Below, one piece after another: positions 27,487-36,358 of a DNA stretch of 64,000 bases. How positions within the stretch are numbered: position 1 is the first letter of the stretch; each line of letters begins with the position of its first letter. The notes under the pieces were generated by a model. The model did not search any database and was not told where the DNA came from. It saw only the letters and a program-made list of their open reading frames with translations. The position numbers were made by a program, and so were the translations under genes. Source of the stretch: Lachnospira sp. UBA4346 (GTDB taxonomy: Bacteria > Bacillota > Clostridia > Lachnospirales > Lachnospiraceae); contig DGTC01000055.1 of the NCBI GenBank assembly GCA_002394205.1, positions 75,235 through 139,234 on the forward strand, read 5' to 3'.

Positions 27487-29217
27487 CTATGCTAAAGTCA
27501 TTTCATACAATTTTTTATATAAGCCTTCTTTTTCTAACAATTCTTTATGTGTTCCTTCTTCTTCGATTCCATTTTCGGTCAAAACCATAATATTCTCTGC
27601 GTTGCGAATTGTCGAAAGTCTATGTGCAATTACAAATGTTGTACGATTATGGGCAAGTTTTTCCAAAGATTCCTGTACAACCTTTTCACTTTCATTATCA
27701 AGTGCACTCGTTGCTTCATCAAAAATAAGCACCGGTGGATTCTTTAAAAACACTCTTGCAATCGAAAGTCGCTGCTTCTGTCCCCCGGATAACTTAATTC
27801 CTCTCTGTCCAATATCTGTTTCATATCCATTCGGGAGTGACATAATAAATTCATGTGCATTTGCATTTTTTGCTGCCTGTATAACTTCTTCCTTTGTTGC
27901 ATCCGGCTTGCCATAACGGATATTATCATATACTGTTCCTACAAATAAATATACGTCCTGCTGTACAATTCCAATATGATCCCGCAGCGATTTTATTGTA
28001 ATATCCCGAATATCCGTTCCATCCAATGTAATTCTTCCTGACGATACCTCATAAAATCTCGGAATCAGATTCATAAGTGTCGTCTTACCTGCACCGGAAG
28101 GTCCTACAAGAGCTGTATATTCTCCCGCTTTTACATGTAAATTTACGTGTTCTAACACATTTTCACCATCATTATAACGAAAACTAACGTCTTCAAATGC
28201 AATTTCTCCCTGAACATCTGAAACAGCATGTGCATCTGTTCGATCTGCAATATCCGGTCTGATGCTTAAAATCTCTAAGAAACGTTCAAATCCGGAATAA
28301 CCGTTTTGAAACTGTTCCGTAAAATCAACAAGCGTCTTAATCGGATCCGTAAAAATACTGATATATAATAAAAACGTAATTAAATCTGTAATATCTAGAA
28401 TTCCTTTGCTTACACAAAATCCACCGGCAACGATGACACACACCTGAATCATCGTTGTAAAAGCAGTAAGTCCGGCCTGATAACCACCCATATAATGATA
28501 ACTGTTTTTCTTAGCAGCTAAGAATCCGTCATTTCCCTGTTTAAACTTTTTCCGCTCAATTTCTTCATTTGCAAACGATTTAACAACACGAATTCCTGAA
28601 AGATTATCTTCTATCTGTGCATTAATATCTGCTATTTTTATTCTGTTCTGACGAAAGGCAGCTTTCATTTTACGGTTAAAAAAATACGCATATGCAAGCA
28701 TAAACGGTACCAAAATAAACGCTGCCAATGTTAAAATCCAACTAATATTAGACAGGATAATAAAGGCACCGAATATTTTTATCAAAGAAATCACAATATT
28801 TTCCGGTCCATGATGCAACAACTCTGTAATATCAAACAAATCTGATGTGATACGAGACATCAACTGGCCTGTTTTCTGGTCATCATAAAAAGAAAATGAT
28901 AACTTCTGATAATGAGAAAAAATATCTGAACGCATATCATATTCCATACTTGCTCCCATTACATGACCGTAGTTGGCAATATAAAAATTGCAGTACGCCT
29001 GAATAAGAACAAGCAGAACCATACCGATTGCAATCTTTAAAATTGTATTTACTGCCTGCTGCGTATCCATATAAATCACCTTTGATGTAATAAATCGAAC
29101 AACCAAAGGAATTACCAATGCAATTAACGCAGAAAGAATGGCAAAAAACATATCCAGAAAGAATACTTTTTTGTATGGTTTATAATAAGCTATCATTTTC
29201 TTTAAATTTGAACGCAT
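27487..29217 (-). CDS. ABC exporter, permease-ATPase half-transporter
   Basis: 576 residues with an N-terminal six-helix exporter domain (about 10-310) and a C-terminal ATPase domain with canonical Walker A (GPSGAGKTT), signature (LSGGQKQR) and Walker B (LIFDEATSALD). All catalytic residues are intact and no partner gene is adjacent, so it is probably a homodimer. ATG 29217 follows TAGGAGGAAAC, where TAG is the stop of the GH5 gene. The two are therefore tightly coupled. Export of a drug, lipid or peptide is possible; the link with a glucanase is unexplained. Confidence 0.9.
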   Translation of the reverse strand: MRSNLKKMIAYYKPYKKVFFLDMFFAILSALIALVIPLVVRFITSKVIYMDTQQAVNTILKIAIGMVLLVLIQAYCNFYIANYGHVMGASMEYDMRSDIFSHYQKLSFSFYDDQKTGQLMSRITSDLFDITELLHHGPENIVISLIKIFGAFIILSNISWILTLAAFILVPFMLAYAYFFNRKMKAAFRQNRIKIADINAQIEDNLSGIRVVKSFANEEIERKKFKQGNDGFLAAKKNSYHYMGGYQAGLTAFTTMIQVCVIVAGGFCVSKGILDITDLITFLLYISIFTDPIKTLVDFTEQFQNGYSGFERFLEILSIRPDIADRTDAHAVSDVQGEIAFEDVSFRYNDGENVLEHVNLHVKAGEYTALVGPSGAGKTTLMNLIPRFYEVSSGRITLDGTDIRDITIKSLRDHIGIVQQDVYLFVGTVYDNIRYGKPDATKEEVIQAAKNANAHEFIMSLPNGYETDIGQRGIKLSGGQKQRLSIARVFLKNPPVLIFDEATSALDNESEKVVQESLEKLAHNRTTFVIAHRLSTIRNAENIMVLTENGIEEEGTHKELLEKEGLYKKLYEMTLA

Positions 29218-29225
29218 GTTTCCTC

Positions 29226-30905
29226 CTAAAATACCACGGCACCTAAAACAACTTTCCATGTACCATATTCATTTGTGGCTTTGCCTGTATATGTAAAATC
29301 GACGCAGCCATTTTTCAAATACCACCAGCCATACTCATCACAAGCCAGTCCTGTATAATCAAAATTAACTTTACCTCCGTCAACTTTCCACCAGCCGTAT
29401 TCATTTCCTACAATTCCTGTATAGTTAAAATTAACCTGTCCACCTGACAAATACCACCAGCCATATTCATTTGATGCAAGACCTGTGTATTCAAAATTGA
29501 CTTTACCTCCATCAACTTTCCACCAGCCGTATTCATTTCCTACAATTCCTGTGTAGTTAAAATTCACCTGACCATTTTCAAGATACCACCAACCGAATTC
29601 GTTTGCTGCCAGTCCTGTATAATCATCCGTAAGACGACCACCGATTACAACACGCCATGCATCTTGCGCATAAACAACACCTGTATATCCAAAATCAACC
29701 TGTCCATTCACGACATACCATTGACCGAAATCATTTTCAGAAATGCCTGTATAATCCGTCGCAATATTGCCATTACGAAAGAGAAACCAATTTCCGGATT
29801 CATCCGGATACAAGCCCTCCTTTGCAGATAAAAGTGTATCAGAACCTGCTGTATACTTTAATAACCAGTGTCCTGCCTCACTTAAATCTTCTTCTGTAAA
29901 GTCTGATGTTTTATTACACCAGTTGACAAACATAGAAGATGTTTCAGCTTTATTAGACATATTCCACATACAAGAACTAATCTGATAACGATCTAACAAA
30001 GCCTTCCACTGCTCTGCCTGATAATAATCAATGCCACCATTTCCGGATGCATCACAGATTCCATATTCTGTTACAAATACCGGAAGTCCATCGTTGACAG
30101 CATTTTCTAACGTATTACGCAGCCAGTCTGTATGTGTTGCCGCATAAAAATGAAGCGTGTACATTATATTATCGTATCCTGTAATTGGATTTGCTGCCGC
30201 CTGATTGACAAATTGTGACCAGTTTGGCGTTCCAACCAGAATAATTCCATCTGCATCATTTGCACGAATAACAGGAATGACCTCATATGCATACGAACGA
30301 ATCTCTTCCCAGCTTGTTCCGCCATTTGGTTCATTACAGATTTCATAAAATACATTATCATAACCTGCATATTGGGCTGACATTTCGTTGAAAAACTGCT
30401 TTGCTTCCTCAATATGCCAGTTCGGATTATTATCTGATAAAATGTGCCAGTCAATAATCACATACATCTGATTATCGGTAGCATATTGCACTCCACGTCT
30501 GATAAGGCCTTTTAATTCTTCCTGGTTACCACCTGCACAATATCCATTATACTCTGCGGTATACATTGCAAGTCTTAAAACATTCATGCCCATCTTTTCA
30601 TGAAGCCACTTTACGTTTTCCTCATTTACATATTCTGGAAACCAGTTCATTCCATGCGTACTGACACCCTTTAACTGCACAGGATTCCCAGACATATCTG
30701 TTAATCTGCCATCCTGCACCTGCAACTTTCCATAATATCCGTTGCCCTGTGCCTGTACCTGCTGCGGCTGTAACCAATTAAGGCAAACAAATACAATACA
30801 CAAAATCGCAGCACCTAAGATTCTTCCAATACTCCGAACTGCATGTTCTTTTACCAAATGTGTTGTTTCTTTGTTATTTTTTTCACAATAAATATATTTC
30901 TTCAT
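29226..30905 (-). CDS. Secreted GH5 endoglucanase with C-terminal aromatic repeats
   Basis: 559 residues. It has a long signal peptide (about 1-53, VQAQ-G cleavage), then a GH5 catalytic domain (about 58-365). The acid/base is Glu192 in YEICNEPNGG and the nucleophile Glu280 in VFVTEYGIC. The C-terminus holds about nine 22-residue repeats of the type NEYGWWYL-x-GGQVNFNYTG, related in style to choline- or wall-binding repeats and probably anchoring the enzyme at the cell surface. The ATG at 30905 has GGGGAGGAATTGTTT upstream; a TTG two codons earlier is less likely. It should cleave beta-1,4-glucan in the medium. Confidence 0.92.
   Translation of the reverse strand: MKKYIYCEKNNKETTHLVKEHAVRSIGRILGAAILCIVFVCLNWLQPQQVQAQGNGYYGKLQVQDGRLTDMSGNPVQLKGVSTHGMNWFPEYVNEENVKWLHEKMGMNVLRLAMYTAEYNGYCAGGNQEELKGLIRRGVQYATDNQMYVIIDWHILSDNNPNWHIEEAKQFFNEMSAQYAGYDNVFYEICNEPNGGTSWEEIRSYAYEVIPVIRANDADGIILVGTPNWSQFVNQAAANPITGYDNIMYTLHFYAATHTDWLRNTLENAVNDGLPVFVTEYGICDASGNGGIDYYQAEQWKALLDRYQISSCMWNMSNKAETSSMFVNWCNKTSDFTEEDLSEAGHWLLKYTAGSDTLLSAKEGLYPDESGNWFLFRNGNIATDYTGISENDFGQWYVVNGQVDFGYTGVVYAQDAWRVVIGGRLTDDYTGLAANEFGWWYLENGQVNFNYTGIVGNEYGWWKVDGGKVNFEYTGLASNEYGWWYLSGGQVNFNYTGIVGNEYGWWKVDGGKVNFDYTGLACDEYGWWYLKNGCVDFTYTGKATNEYGTWKVVLGAVVF
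29240..29780 (-). repeat. Tandem coding repeats in the GH5 gene
   Basis: The 22-codon units encoding GWWYL/GWWKV...YTG blocks alternate in two flavours. This gives a near-identical 132-bp period, for example the CCAGCCGTAT segments at 29391 and 29523. Recent duplication or recombination within the array is likely. Confidence 0.75.
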
Positions 30906-30929
30906 AAACAATTCCTCCCCAAAAATAGT

Positions 30930-31427
30930 TTATCTGTTATCTACTTTTTCCGGATACATATCGTGATTTGCCATACGATTCATCGCAATCTCTTCCCACT
31001 TTGTACCTTTCATTCCGTAATTACAATACGGGTCAATCGAAATGCCTCCACGTGGTGTAAACTTTCCCCATACTTCAATGTACTTTGGATCCATCAGACG
31101 AATCAAATCCTTCATAATTACGTTGACACAATCTTCGTGGAAATCTCCATGATTTCGGAAACTAAACAAATATAGTTTGAGTGACTTGCTCTCAACCATC
31201 TTTACATTTGGTACATAAGAGATTGTGATTGTTGCAAAATCCGGCTGTCCTGTAATCGGACATAAACTTGTAAATTCCGGGCAGTTAAACTTTACAAAAT
31301 AATCATTGTCCTGATGTTTATTGATAAATGTTTCTAATACTTCCGGTGCATAATCATCGGCATACTTCGTACCCTGATTGCCCAACAATGTAATTCCCTG
31401 TGTTTCTTCCTTACTTCTTCCTGCCAT
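30930..31427 (-). CDS. queF: NADPH-dependent 7-cyano-7-deazaguanine reductase
   Basis: 165-residue unimodal QueF, which reduces preQ0 to preQ1 in queuosine synthesis. Catalytic Cys56 lies in TSLCPITGQPDF, and the substrate-binding segment VESKSLKLYLFSFRNHGDFHE follows. It is the last gene of the que operon, 135 bp after queC, with an inverted repeat in the gap. The ATG has a GGAGATATTT-type ribosome binding site. Confidence 0.95.
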   Translation of the reverse strand: MAGRSKEETQGITLLGNQGTKYADDYAPEVLETFINKHQDNDYFVKFNCPEFTSLCPITGQPDFATITISYVPNVKMVESKSLKLYLFSFRNHGDFHEDCVNVIMKDLIRLMDPKYIEVWGKFTPRGGISIDPYCNYGMKGTKWEEIAMNRMANHDMYPEKVDNR

Positions 31428-31483
31428 AATAAATATCTCCTTCTTCTATCATTTTACGAAAATGTTCCTATAAACAACAATAT

Positions 31484-31521
31484 ACCTTTGCAGGCAATTT
31501 CGCAATACATCCTGCAAAGGT
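31484..31521 (-). repeat. Inverted repeat between queC and queF
   Basis: ACCTTTGCAGG (31484-31494) and CCTGCAAAGGT (31511-31521) form an 11-bp stem. No T run follows on the minus strand, so it may set transcript stability or processing between queC and queF rather than terminate. Confidence 0.55.
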
Positions 31522-31562
31522 TTCTGACTCAATTTCTTTGATTAATCTATTCTTTTCAACAT

Positions 31563-32246
31563 TTACTTTTTTAATGCCGGATCTTCTACGCCGTTTAAAC
31601 GGAATGCTTCTGCACGGTCAATACAGGTTCCACACACACCACAAGGCGTATCTTTTCCTTCATAACAACTCCATGTTAATTCATATGGCACCTTCAAATC
31701 CAAGCCAATTTTAACAACATCCGCTTTGGTTAGATTGATAAATGGAGCGACTACTTCTAATTGCTTGCCGCTTCCTAAATAAATTGCCTGATTCATCGCC
31801 TGATTAAATGCGTCGCTGCAATCCGGATATGCACTGCCTGCTGCATCATCGCTATGTGCACCATAATAAATCACACTGCATCCCTTTGACAATGCAATAC
31901 TTGCCGCACTCGATAAAAATAATCCATTACGGAATGGCACATAAGTCGATACCGGTGAACCATTGGTTTCCTGAATCTGTTCTGCATAAGATTCCTTTGG
32001 AATCTCTGCGTCTGAATGTGTCAGTAATGAGCAGTCACTATACTGGAAAATCTTTGCAAGATCCAAATAAAGGTGTTCTACACCATAATGTGCTGCTACA
32101 TTTTTTGATGCTTCTATTTCTTTATCATGCTTCTGTCCATAAAATACGGATAATGCAATACAGTTTTCTGCACCGTATTTATCTACTGCCATACCAAGGC
32201 AGGTTGTACTATCAACTCCACCACTGAGTAAAACCATTGCTTTCAT
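31563..32246 (-). CDS. queC: 7-cyano-7-deazaguanine synthase
   Basis: 227 residues. The PP-loop LLSGGVDSTT is at 6-15 and the C-terminal zinc site is formed by Cys194, Cys202, Cys205 and Cys208 (CGVCGTC). QueC converts carboxydeazaguanine to preQ0 with ATP and ammonia. The start overlaps the 3' end of folE by 35 nt. GAGGGAG lies 11 nt upstream, a slightly long spacing. Part of queD-queE-folE-queC-queF. Confidence 0.95.
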   Translation of the reverse strand: MKAMVLLSGGVDSTTCLGMAVDKYGAENCIALSVFYGQKHDKEIEASKNVAAHYGVEHLYLDLAKIFQYSDCSLLTHSDAEIPKESYAEQIQETNGSPVSTYVPFRNGLFLSSAASIALSKGCSVIYYGAHSDDAAGSAYPDCSDAFNQAMNQAIYLGSGKQLEVVAPFINLTKADVVKIGLDLKVPYELTWSCYEGKDTPCGVCGTCIDRAEAFRLNGVEDPALKK

Positions 32247-32829
32247 CTGATTTAAATCTCCCTCTTAATGTTCTTGTATATGTTTTTGTATTATTTTTCT
32301 TGATTCCTCTTGCCGTCATACAGCTGTGGCATCCCTCAATCATAACTGCCACATCCTCAGAGCCAGTAATCTCACTGATTATATCCGCAATATCTGAACC
32401 GATGCGTTCCTGCAACTGCAAACGTTTCGATACCATATCGGCAACACGGGCAATCTTACTAAGTCCAATGACCTTTCCATTTGGAATATAAGCAACTGTC
32501 ACCTTGCAGTCGTACATCAACGCCATATGGTGCTCACAGTAACTAAAAATATCAATATCTTTTACCACAACCATATCCTTGCTGTCTGTAATCTGATCGA
32601 AATCTTCTTCAAATGTTTTATTAAACATTTCCGCAATCTCATGATTGGTATAATTCATTCCCTCAAAGACTTCCTCATACATCTTTGCAACACGCTTTGG
32701 TGTATCTACAAGACCTTCTCTGTCGGGATCATCACCTAATGCTTTTAAAATTTCTCTGATATGATACTCGATTTTTTCTGTGTCAATCTTTTTCTTTGTT
32801 TGATTTTTCACAATTTCTGTTTGTTCCAT
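32212..32829 (-). CDS. folE: GTP cyclohydrolase I
   Basis: 205-residue FolE, which opens GTP to 7,8-dihydroneopterin triphosphate, the first step for both folate and queuosine. Zinc ligands and active-site motifs are visible: YCEHHMALMYDC and EGCHSCMTARGIKK. ATG 32829 has TTGGAGGAAATC upstream; the in-frame ATG at 32841 does not. Its place inside the que operon suggests it serves preQ0 synthesis. A short extra C-terminal tail reads into queC. Confidence 0.95.
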   Translation of the reverse strand: MEQTEIVKNQTKKKIDTEKIEYHIREILKALGDDPDREGLVDTPKRVAKMYEEVFEGMNYTNHEIAEMFNKTFEEDFDQITDSKDMVVVKDIDIFSYCEHHMALMYDCKVTVAYIPNGKVIGLSKIARVADMVSKRLQLQERIGSDIADIISEITGSEDVAVMIEGCHSCMTARGIKKNNTKTYTRTLRGRFKSDESNGFTQWWS

Positions 32830-32847
32830 GATTTCCTCCAAATCTAT

Positions 32848-33534
32848 CTATACACCTTTGGCATTTGGATCCCAGATGACTTTATGCATCTGAATCTGCA
32901 TATTGACATCGTTTAACTTTTCTTTTTTCATAAATTCTACAATTTGTTCCAACTCGATTGCTCCAAAAACCGGACTGAAATAAATGCTGCATTTACCAAT
33001 TAAATGATGTTCATCTATAATCTCTTTTGCTCGATGCAAATCTTCTTCACTGCCAACGACAAACTTTACCGTATCTTGTTCCTGAACTGCATCAAAATTT
33101 TCAGAAAGCATCTTTTCTTCCATTTTGCTGCAGCCTAGTTTATAATCCACTGTAAATGTGAGCTGCTTATCATAACCTGCAATCCGAAAAGGGGAAATTG
33201 CTACACTTCCATTCGTCTCAATTTCTACACGTAATCCTGCTTGTAACAACTGTTCTATTAATAATTTGATGTGTTTTTGCAACAGTGGTTCTCCACCTGT
33301 TAATGTCACATTTTTTACACCGGTATCTGTTACAGATGTTACAATTTCTGTAATTTTTCTTGCTTCAAACGGCGCATCCGCTTCATTTGCCCACTTTGTA
33401 TCACAATATTCACAATCCAGGTTACAGCCTTTAAAACGTACAAAAACCGCCAACTGTCCGGCACGTCTGCCCTCTCCATTAATACTTGTAAATTGCTCTA
33501 CCACTTGTAATGTCTGATCTTTTTGTTCTGTCAT
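32848..33534 (-). CDS. queE: 7-carboxy-7-deazaguanine synthase (radical SAM)
   Basis: 228 residues. The radical-SAM cluster motif CNLDCEYC (Cys37, Cys41, Cys44) lies in FKGCNLDCEYCDTKW, followed by VTLTGGEPLLQ. QueE contracts carboxytetrahydropterin to the deazaguanine ring with SAM and Mg2+. It is second in the operon, 23 bp after queD and 18 bp before folE. Confidence 0.95.
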   Translation of the reverse strand: MTEQKDQTLQVVEQFTSINGEGRRAGQLAVFVRFKGCNLDCEYCDTKWANEADAPFEARKITEIVTSVTDTGVKNVTLTGGEPLLQKHIKLLIEQLLQAGLRVEIETNGSVAISPFRIAGYDKQLTFTVDYKLGCSKMEEKMLSENFDAVQEQDTVKFVVGSEEDLHRAKEIIDEHHLIGKCSIYFSPVFGAIELEQIVEFMKKEKLNDVNMQIQMHKVIWDPNAKGV

Positions 33535-33557
33535 AGTATCTTTCCTTTTCTACAACC

Positions 33558-33977
33558 TTATGCCATATATGTTGCTGCATTATTTGGTGTCTCATAAACG
33601 GTGACTGCCGTCATATTATATCCGCAGTTTTGCATTTTCTCATAAAAGAACTTTGCCATATTTTCCGCAGTTGGTCGGAACGGCACCTCAATCATATGAA
33701 ATGCTTCTTCTTTTAATGCTGCAATCGTTGCATTCTTTAACGTACCTGTTTCATAGATAAGTGCATGATCCATTTCATCACACATCTTTTTTAAATCTCC
33801 CTTTAACTCACCAAAATCCACATACATTCCACGGTGCTGCTTATCTTCTGATAATTCCTCTGTCATTACCTGAACTTCTACACTCCAACGATGTCCATGC
33901 AGATTCTTACACTTTCCTTCGTATTCCGATAAAAAATGTGCAGAATCAAAACTTGCTTTTGTCTTTAAAATATACAT
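33558..33977 (-). CDS. queD: 6-carboxy-5,6,7,8-tetrahydropterin synthase
   Basis: 139-residue QueD of the 6-pyruvoyl-tetrahydropterin synthase fold. Zinc ligands are His14, His27 and His29, with Cys23 in the catalytic CKNLHGH segment. ATG 33977 follows TTGGAGAAAAGA; the in-frame TTG at 33989 lies inside this ribosome binding site. First gene of the operon, directly after a riboswitch-type leader and terminator. Confidence 0.94.
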   Translation of the reverse strand: MYILKTKASFDSAHFLSEYEGKCKNLHGHRWSVEVQVMTEELSEDKQHRGMYVDFGELKGDLKKMCDEMDHALIYETGTLKNATIAALKEEAFHMIEVPFRPTAENMAKFFYEKMQNCGYNMTAVTVYETPNNAATYMA

Positions 33978-34005
33978 TCTTTTCTCCAATCTTTTAAATA
34001 AAAAA

Positions 34006-34036
34006 AGAGCACCAAACCATATTCGCCTGGTACTCT
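34006..34036 (-). terminator. Leader terminator before queD
   Basis: AGAGCACCA (34006-34014) pairs with TGGTACTCT (34028-34036), allowing one G-U pair. Seven T residues follow on the minus strand. It is the expression platform of the upstream preQ1-type aptamer. Confidence 0.85.
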
Positions 34037-34075
34037 TTGTTCTTCATCAATCTTGTTTATCGATAATTCGCAAAT

Positions 34076-34122
34076 AGTCCTGGTTTTGTTTAGAGACAGG
34101 ATGGTACAAACGAACTGTCTAA
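34076..34122 (-). promoter_or_regulatory. Probable preQ1-I riboswitch aptamer
   Basis: On the minus strand AGACAG pairs with CTGTCT around a loop containing GTACC. The stem is followed by an A-rich tail AAACAAAACCAGGA that can fold back, the H-type pseudoknot layout of preQ1-I. The terminator at 34006-34036 and the queuosine operon follow. The loop is longer than in the best known examples, so this is a motif-and-context call. Confidence 0.72.
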
Positions 34123-34130
34123 CGCAAGTT

Positions 34131-34158
34131 ATTGTAACACTTAGAGATAATTTGTCAA
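34131..34158 (-). promoter_or_regulatory. Promoter of the queuosine operon
   Basis: TTGACA (34153-34158) and TACAAT (34131-34136) are 16 nt apart on the minus strand, directly before the aptamer. Confidence 0.8.
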
Positions 34159-34172
34159 GGCTATTTTCTGTT

Positions 34173-34377
34173 TAATAGAAAAAGAGCTGACATACGGTAG
34201 ATTGGATTACCGCATATCAGCTCTCTTCTTCTCTATTAATCTAATAGGGAGGGGGAAATTATTGTTGTAGCTTTACAGATTACGAAGTGGGGGGACACTT
34301 ATAATAACCTGTTGGAATAATGGGCTCCTCGCTACAAATATGAAAAAGTGTATGTTTAAAAGCATATTGCTTTGAAC
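34173..34377 (-). ncRNA. Candidate C-rich small RNA
   Basis: A gene-free interval has the parts of an independent transcript on the minus strand. A TATAAT box is at 34382-34387, then an AAAGCA/TGCTTT hairpin. A stem TTGTAGC/GCTACAA (34265-34271 with 34331-34337) encloses a hairpin AAGTG-TCCCCC-ACTT-type loop (34285-34300). Then come an unpaired CCCCCTCCC run (34247-34255) and a strong terminator (34183-34224) with a T tail. Exposed C-rich loops are typical of anti-Shine-Dalgarno RNAs such as RsaE/RoxS. It could instead be the 3' UTR of the ABC operon. Confidence 0.5.
34183..34224 (-). terminator. Strong terminator upstream of the queuosine promoter
   Basis: AGAGCTGA plus CGGTA pair with TACCG plus TCAGCTCT, a two-part stem. 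On the minus strand it is followed by TTTTTCTATT. It ends either the candidate small RNA or read-through from the ABC exporter genes. Confidence 0.8.
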
Positions 34378-34474
34378 AAGTATTATATTAAAGGATAATT
34401 ATGTCTAAAGTAAGTCTGTTTTCTAAAAAAATATATTAAATTATAAATAACTTATAAACTCACTCTAAAAGAAA

Positions 34475-36358
34475 TTAATTTTCCTGCATACCACCTGTAT
34501 ATAACTGGTAATACTTGCCTTTTTCTGCAATTAAATCATCATGACTTCCTCGTTCAATAATATGTCCCTGCTCTAATACCATGATACAATCACTATTCTT
34601 AACCGTTGACAAACGATGTGCAATGACAAATGTCGTTCTGCCCTTCATCAACTGATCCATACCACGCTGAACCAACTCTTCGGTTCTAGTATCAATACTT
34701 GAAGTTGCTTCATCTAAAATCAATACCGGTGGATCTGCAACGGCTGCTCTTGCAATCGCAAGCAGCTGACGCTGTCCCTGTGACAGACTTGCACCATCTC
34801 CGGACAACATCGTATCATATCCATCCGGTAAATGCTCGATAAATTTATCTGCATTGGCCAATTTGGCAGCTGCCATACATTCTTCATCGGTTGCATCAAG
34901 TCGACCATAACGAATATTATCCATAACCGTTCCTGTAAATAAATGCGTATCCTGTAATACAATTCCAAGACTACTACGCAAATCTGCCTTCTGAATCTTT
35001 CCAATATTGATTCCATCATAACGAATCGTACCACGCTGAATATCATAAAAACGGTTAATCAGATTGGTAATTGTCGTCTTACCTGCACCTGTACTACCTA
35101 CAAATGCAATCTTTTGACCTTCGTGTGCATATAAATTAATATTGTGCAATACCATCTTTTCATCTGTATAACCAAAGTCCACATCTTCAAATACAATATC
35201 ACCACGCAGCTCTGTATATGTGGTTGTGTTATCCGCCTTATGAAAATGCTTCCAAGCCCAGATACCTGTATGATGGTCACTTTCTGTCAATGTGCCATCC
35301 TCTGCTTTCTTTGCATTGACAAGTGTTACATAACCTTCATCAACTTCCGGTGTCTCATTTAAAACTTCAAAGATACGGTTAATACCTGCCTGTGCCATAA
35401 TCACACTGTTAATCTGCTGACTTATCTGACCAAATGGCTGATTAAAACTCTTATTTAATGTAAGGAAAGAAATCAACGCACCAATTGTAAGACCTGTATA
35501 TCCATTTAATGCTAAGATTCCGCCTGCAATGGCACAAAATACATAGCTGACATTTCCAAGCTGTACAATTACAGGCATCAAAATATTTGCATATCCGTTT
35601 GCCTTCTCAGCACTTGCACGCAACTCTTCATTTTTCTTGCGGAACTGTGCAATACTTTCTTCTTCGTGACAGAAAACCTTAACAACTTTCTGGCCACTCA
35701 TCATTTCCTCAATATATCCATTTACCGCTCCTAAGTCTGCCTGCTGCTTTCCAAAGTATTTTCCAGACTTTCCGGCAATCACCCTTGTTGACACAAGCAT
35801 AATAACAACCATGGCAACTGTTAATATTGTAAGCGGGATATTCAGCATAACCATACTGATAAATACGCTGACAATTGAAATAAAGCTGTTTAATAACTGT
35901 GGCAAACTAATACCGATAAACTGACGCAAGGTATCGGTATCATTGGTATATACTGACATAATGTCACCATGCGCATGTGTATCAAAGTATTTAATTGGAA
36001 GGGATTCCATATGAGTAAACAAACGAATACGTACCTTCTTCATCGTTCCCTGTCCAACATTAACCATGATACGATTGTACATATATGCACAAATTATACC
36101 AATCAGATAAATACATGCAATCTTTGTAAGTGCCTGTAATAGCGGGCCAAAATCCGGCGATTCAGCTGTTGTCAATGGAATAATATAATCATCAATCAAT
36201 GTCTGAATAAACAAAGTTCCTTTTACTGTTGCAAGTGCAGAACCTAAAATACCGATGATTACAAATAATAAATGCCATTTGTAATCCTGAAACAACATTT
36301 TTAAAATCTGCTTCATTCCATCGGAAGACTGATTTTTCATATTCGAATTAGTTTTCAT
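34475..36358 (-). CDS. Heterodimeric ABC exporter subunit (canonical ATPase site)
   Basis: 627 residues: membrane domain (about 25-350), an unusual insert before the ATPase domain (KKAEDGTLTESDHHTG region), then the ATPase with GSTGAGKTT, LSQGQRQL and ILDEATSSIDT. The catalytic glutamate is present. The start at 36358 overlaps the stop of the partner (ATG inside GATGAAAACTAA) and has GGAGGAGG upstream; a longer frame to 36412 lies inside the partner. It pairs with the 579-residue subunit as in BmrCD or TM287/288. Probably a MarR-controlled multidrug exporter. Confidence 0.9.
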   Translation of the reverse strand: MKTNSNMKNQSSDGMKQILKMLFQDYKWHLLFVIIGILGSALATVKGTLFIQTLIDDYIIPLTTAESPDFGPLLQALTKIACIYLIGIICAYMYNRIMVNVGQGTMKKVRIRLFTHMESLPIKYFDTHAHGDIMSVYTNDTDTLRQFIGISLPQLLNSFISIVSVFISMVMLNIPLTILTVAMVVIMLVSTRVIAGKSGKYFGKQQADLGAVNGYIEEMMSGQKVVKVFCHEEESIAQFRKKNEELRASAEKANGYANILMPVIVQLGNVSYVFCAIAGGILALNGYTGLTIGALISFLTLNKSFNQPFGQISQQINSVIMAQAGINRIFEVLNETPEVDEGYVTLVNAKKAEDGTLTESDHHTGIWAWKHFHKADNTTTYTELRGDIVFEDVDFGYTDEKMVLHNINLYAHEGQKIAFVGSTGAGKTTITNLINRFYDIQRGTIRYDGINIGKIQKADLRSSLGIVLQDTHLFTGTVMDNIRYGRLDATDEECMAAAKLANADKFIEHLPDGYDTMLSGDGASLSQGQRQLLAIARAAVADPPVLILDEATSSIDTRTEELVQRGMDQLMKGRTTFVIAHRLSTVKNSDCIMVLEQGHIIERGSHDDLIAEKGKYYQLYTGGMQEN

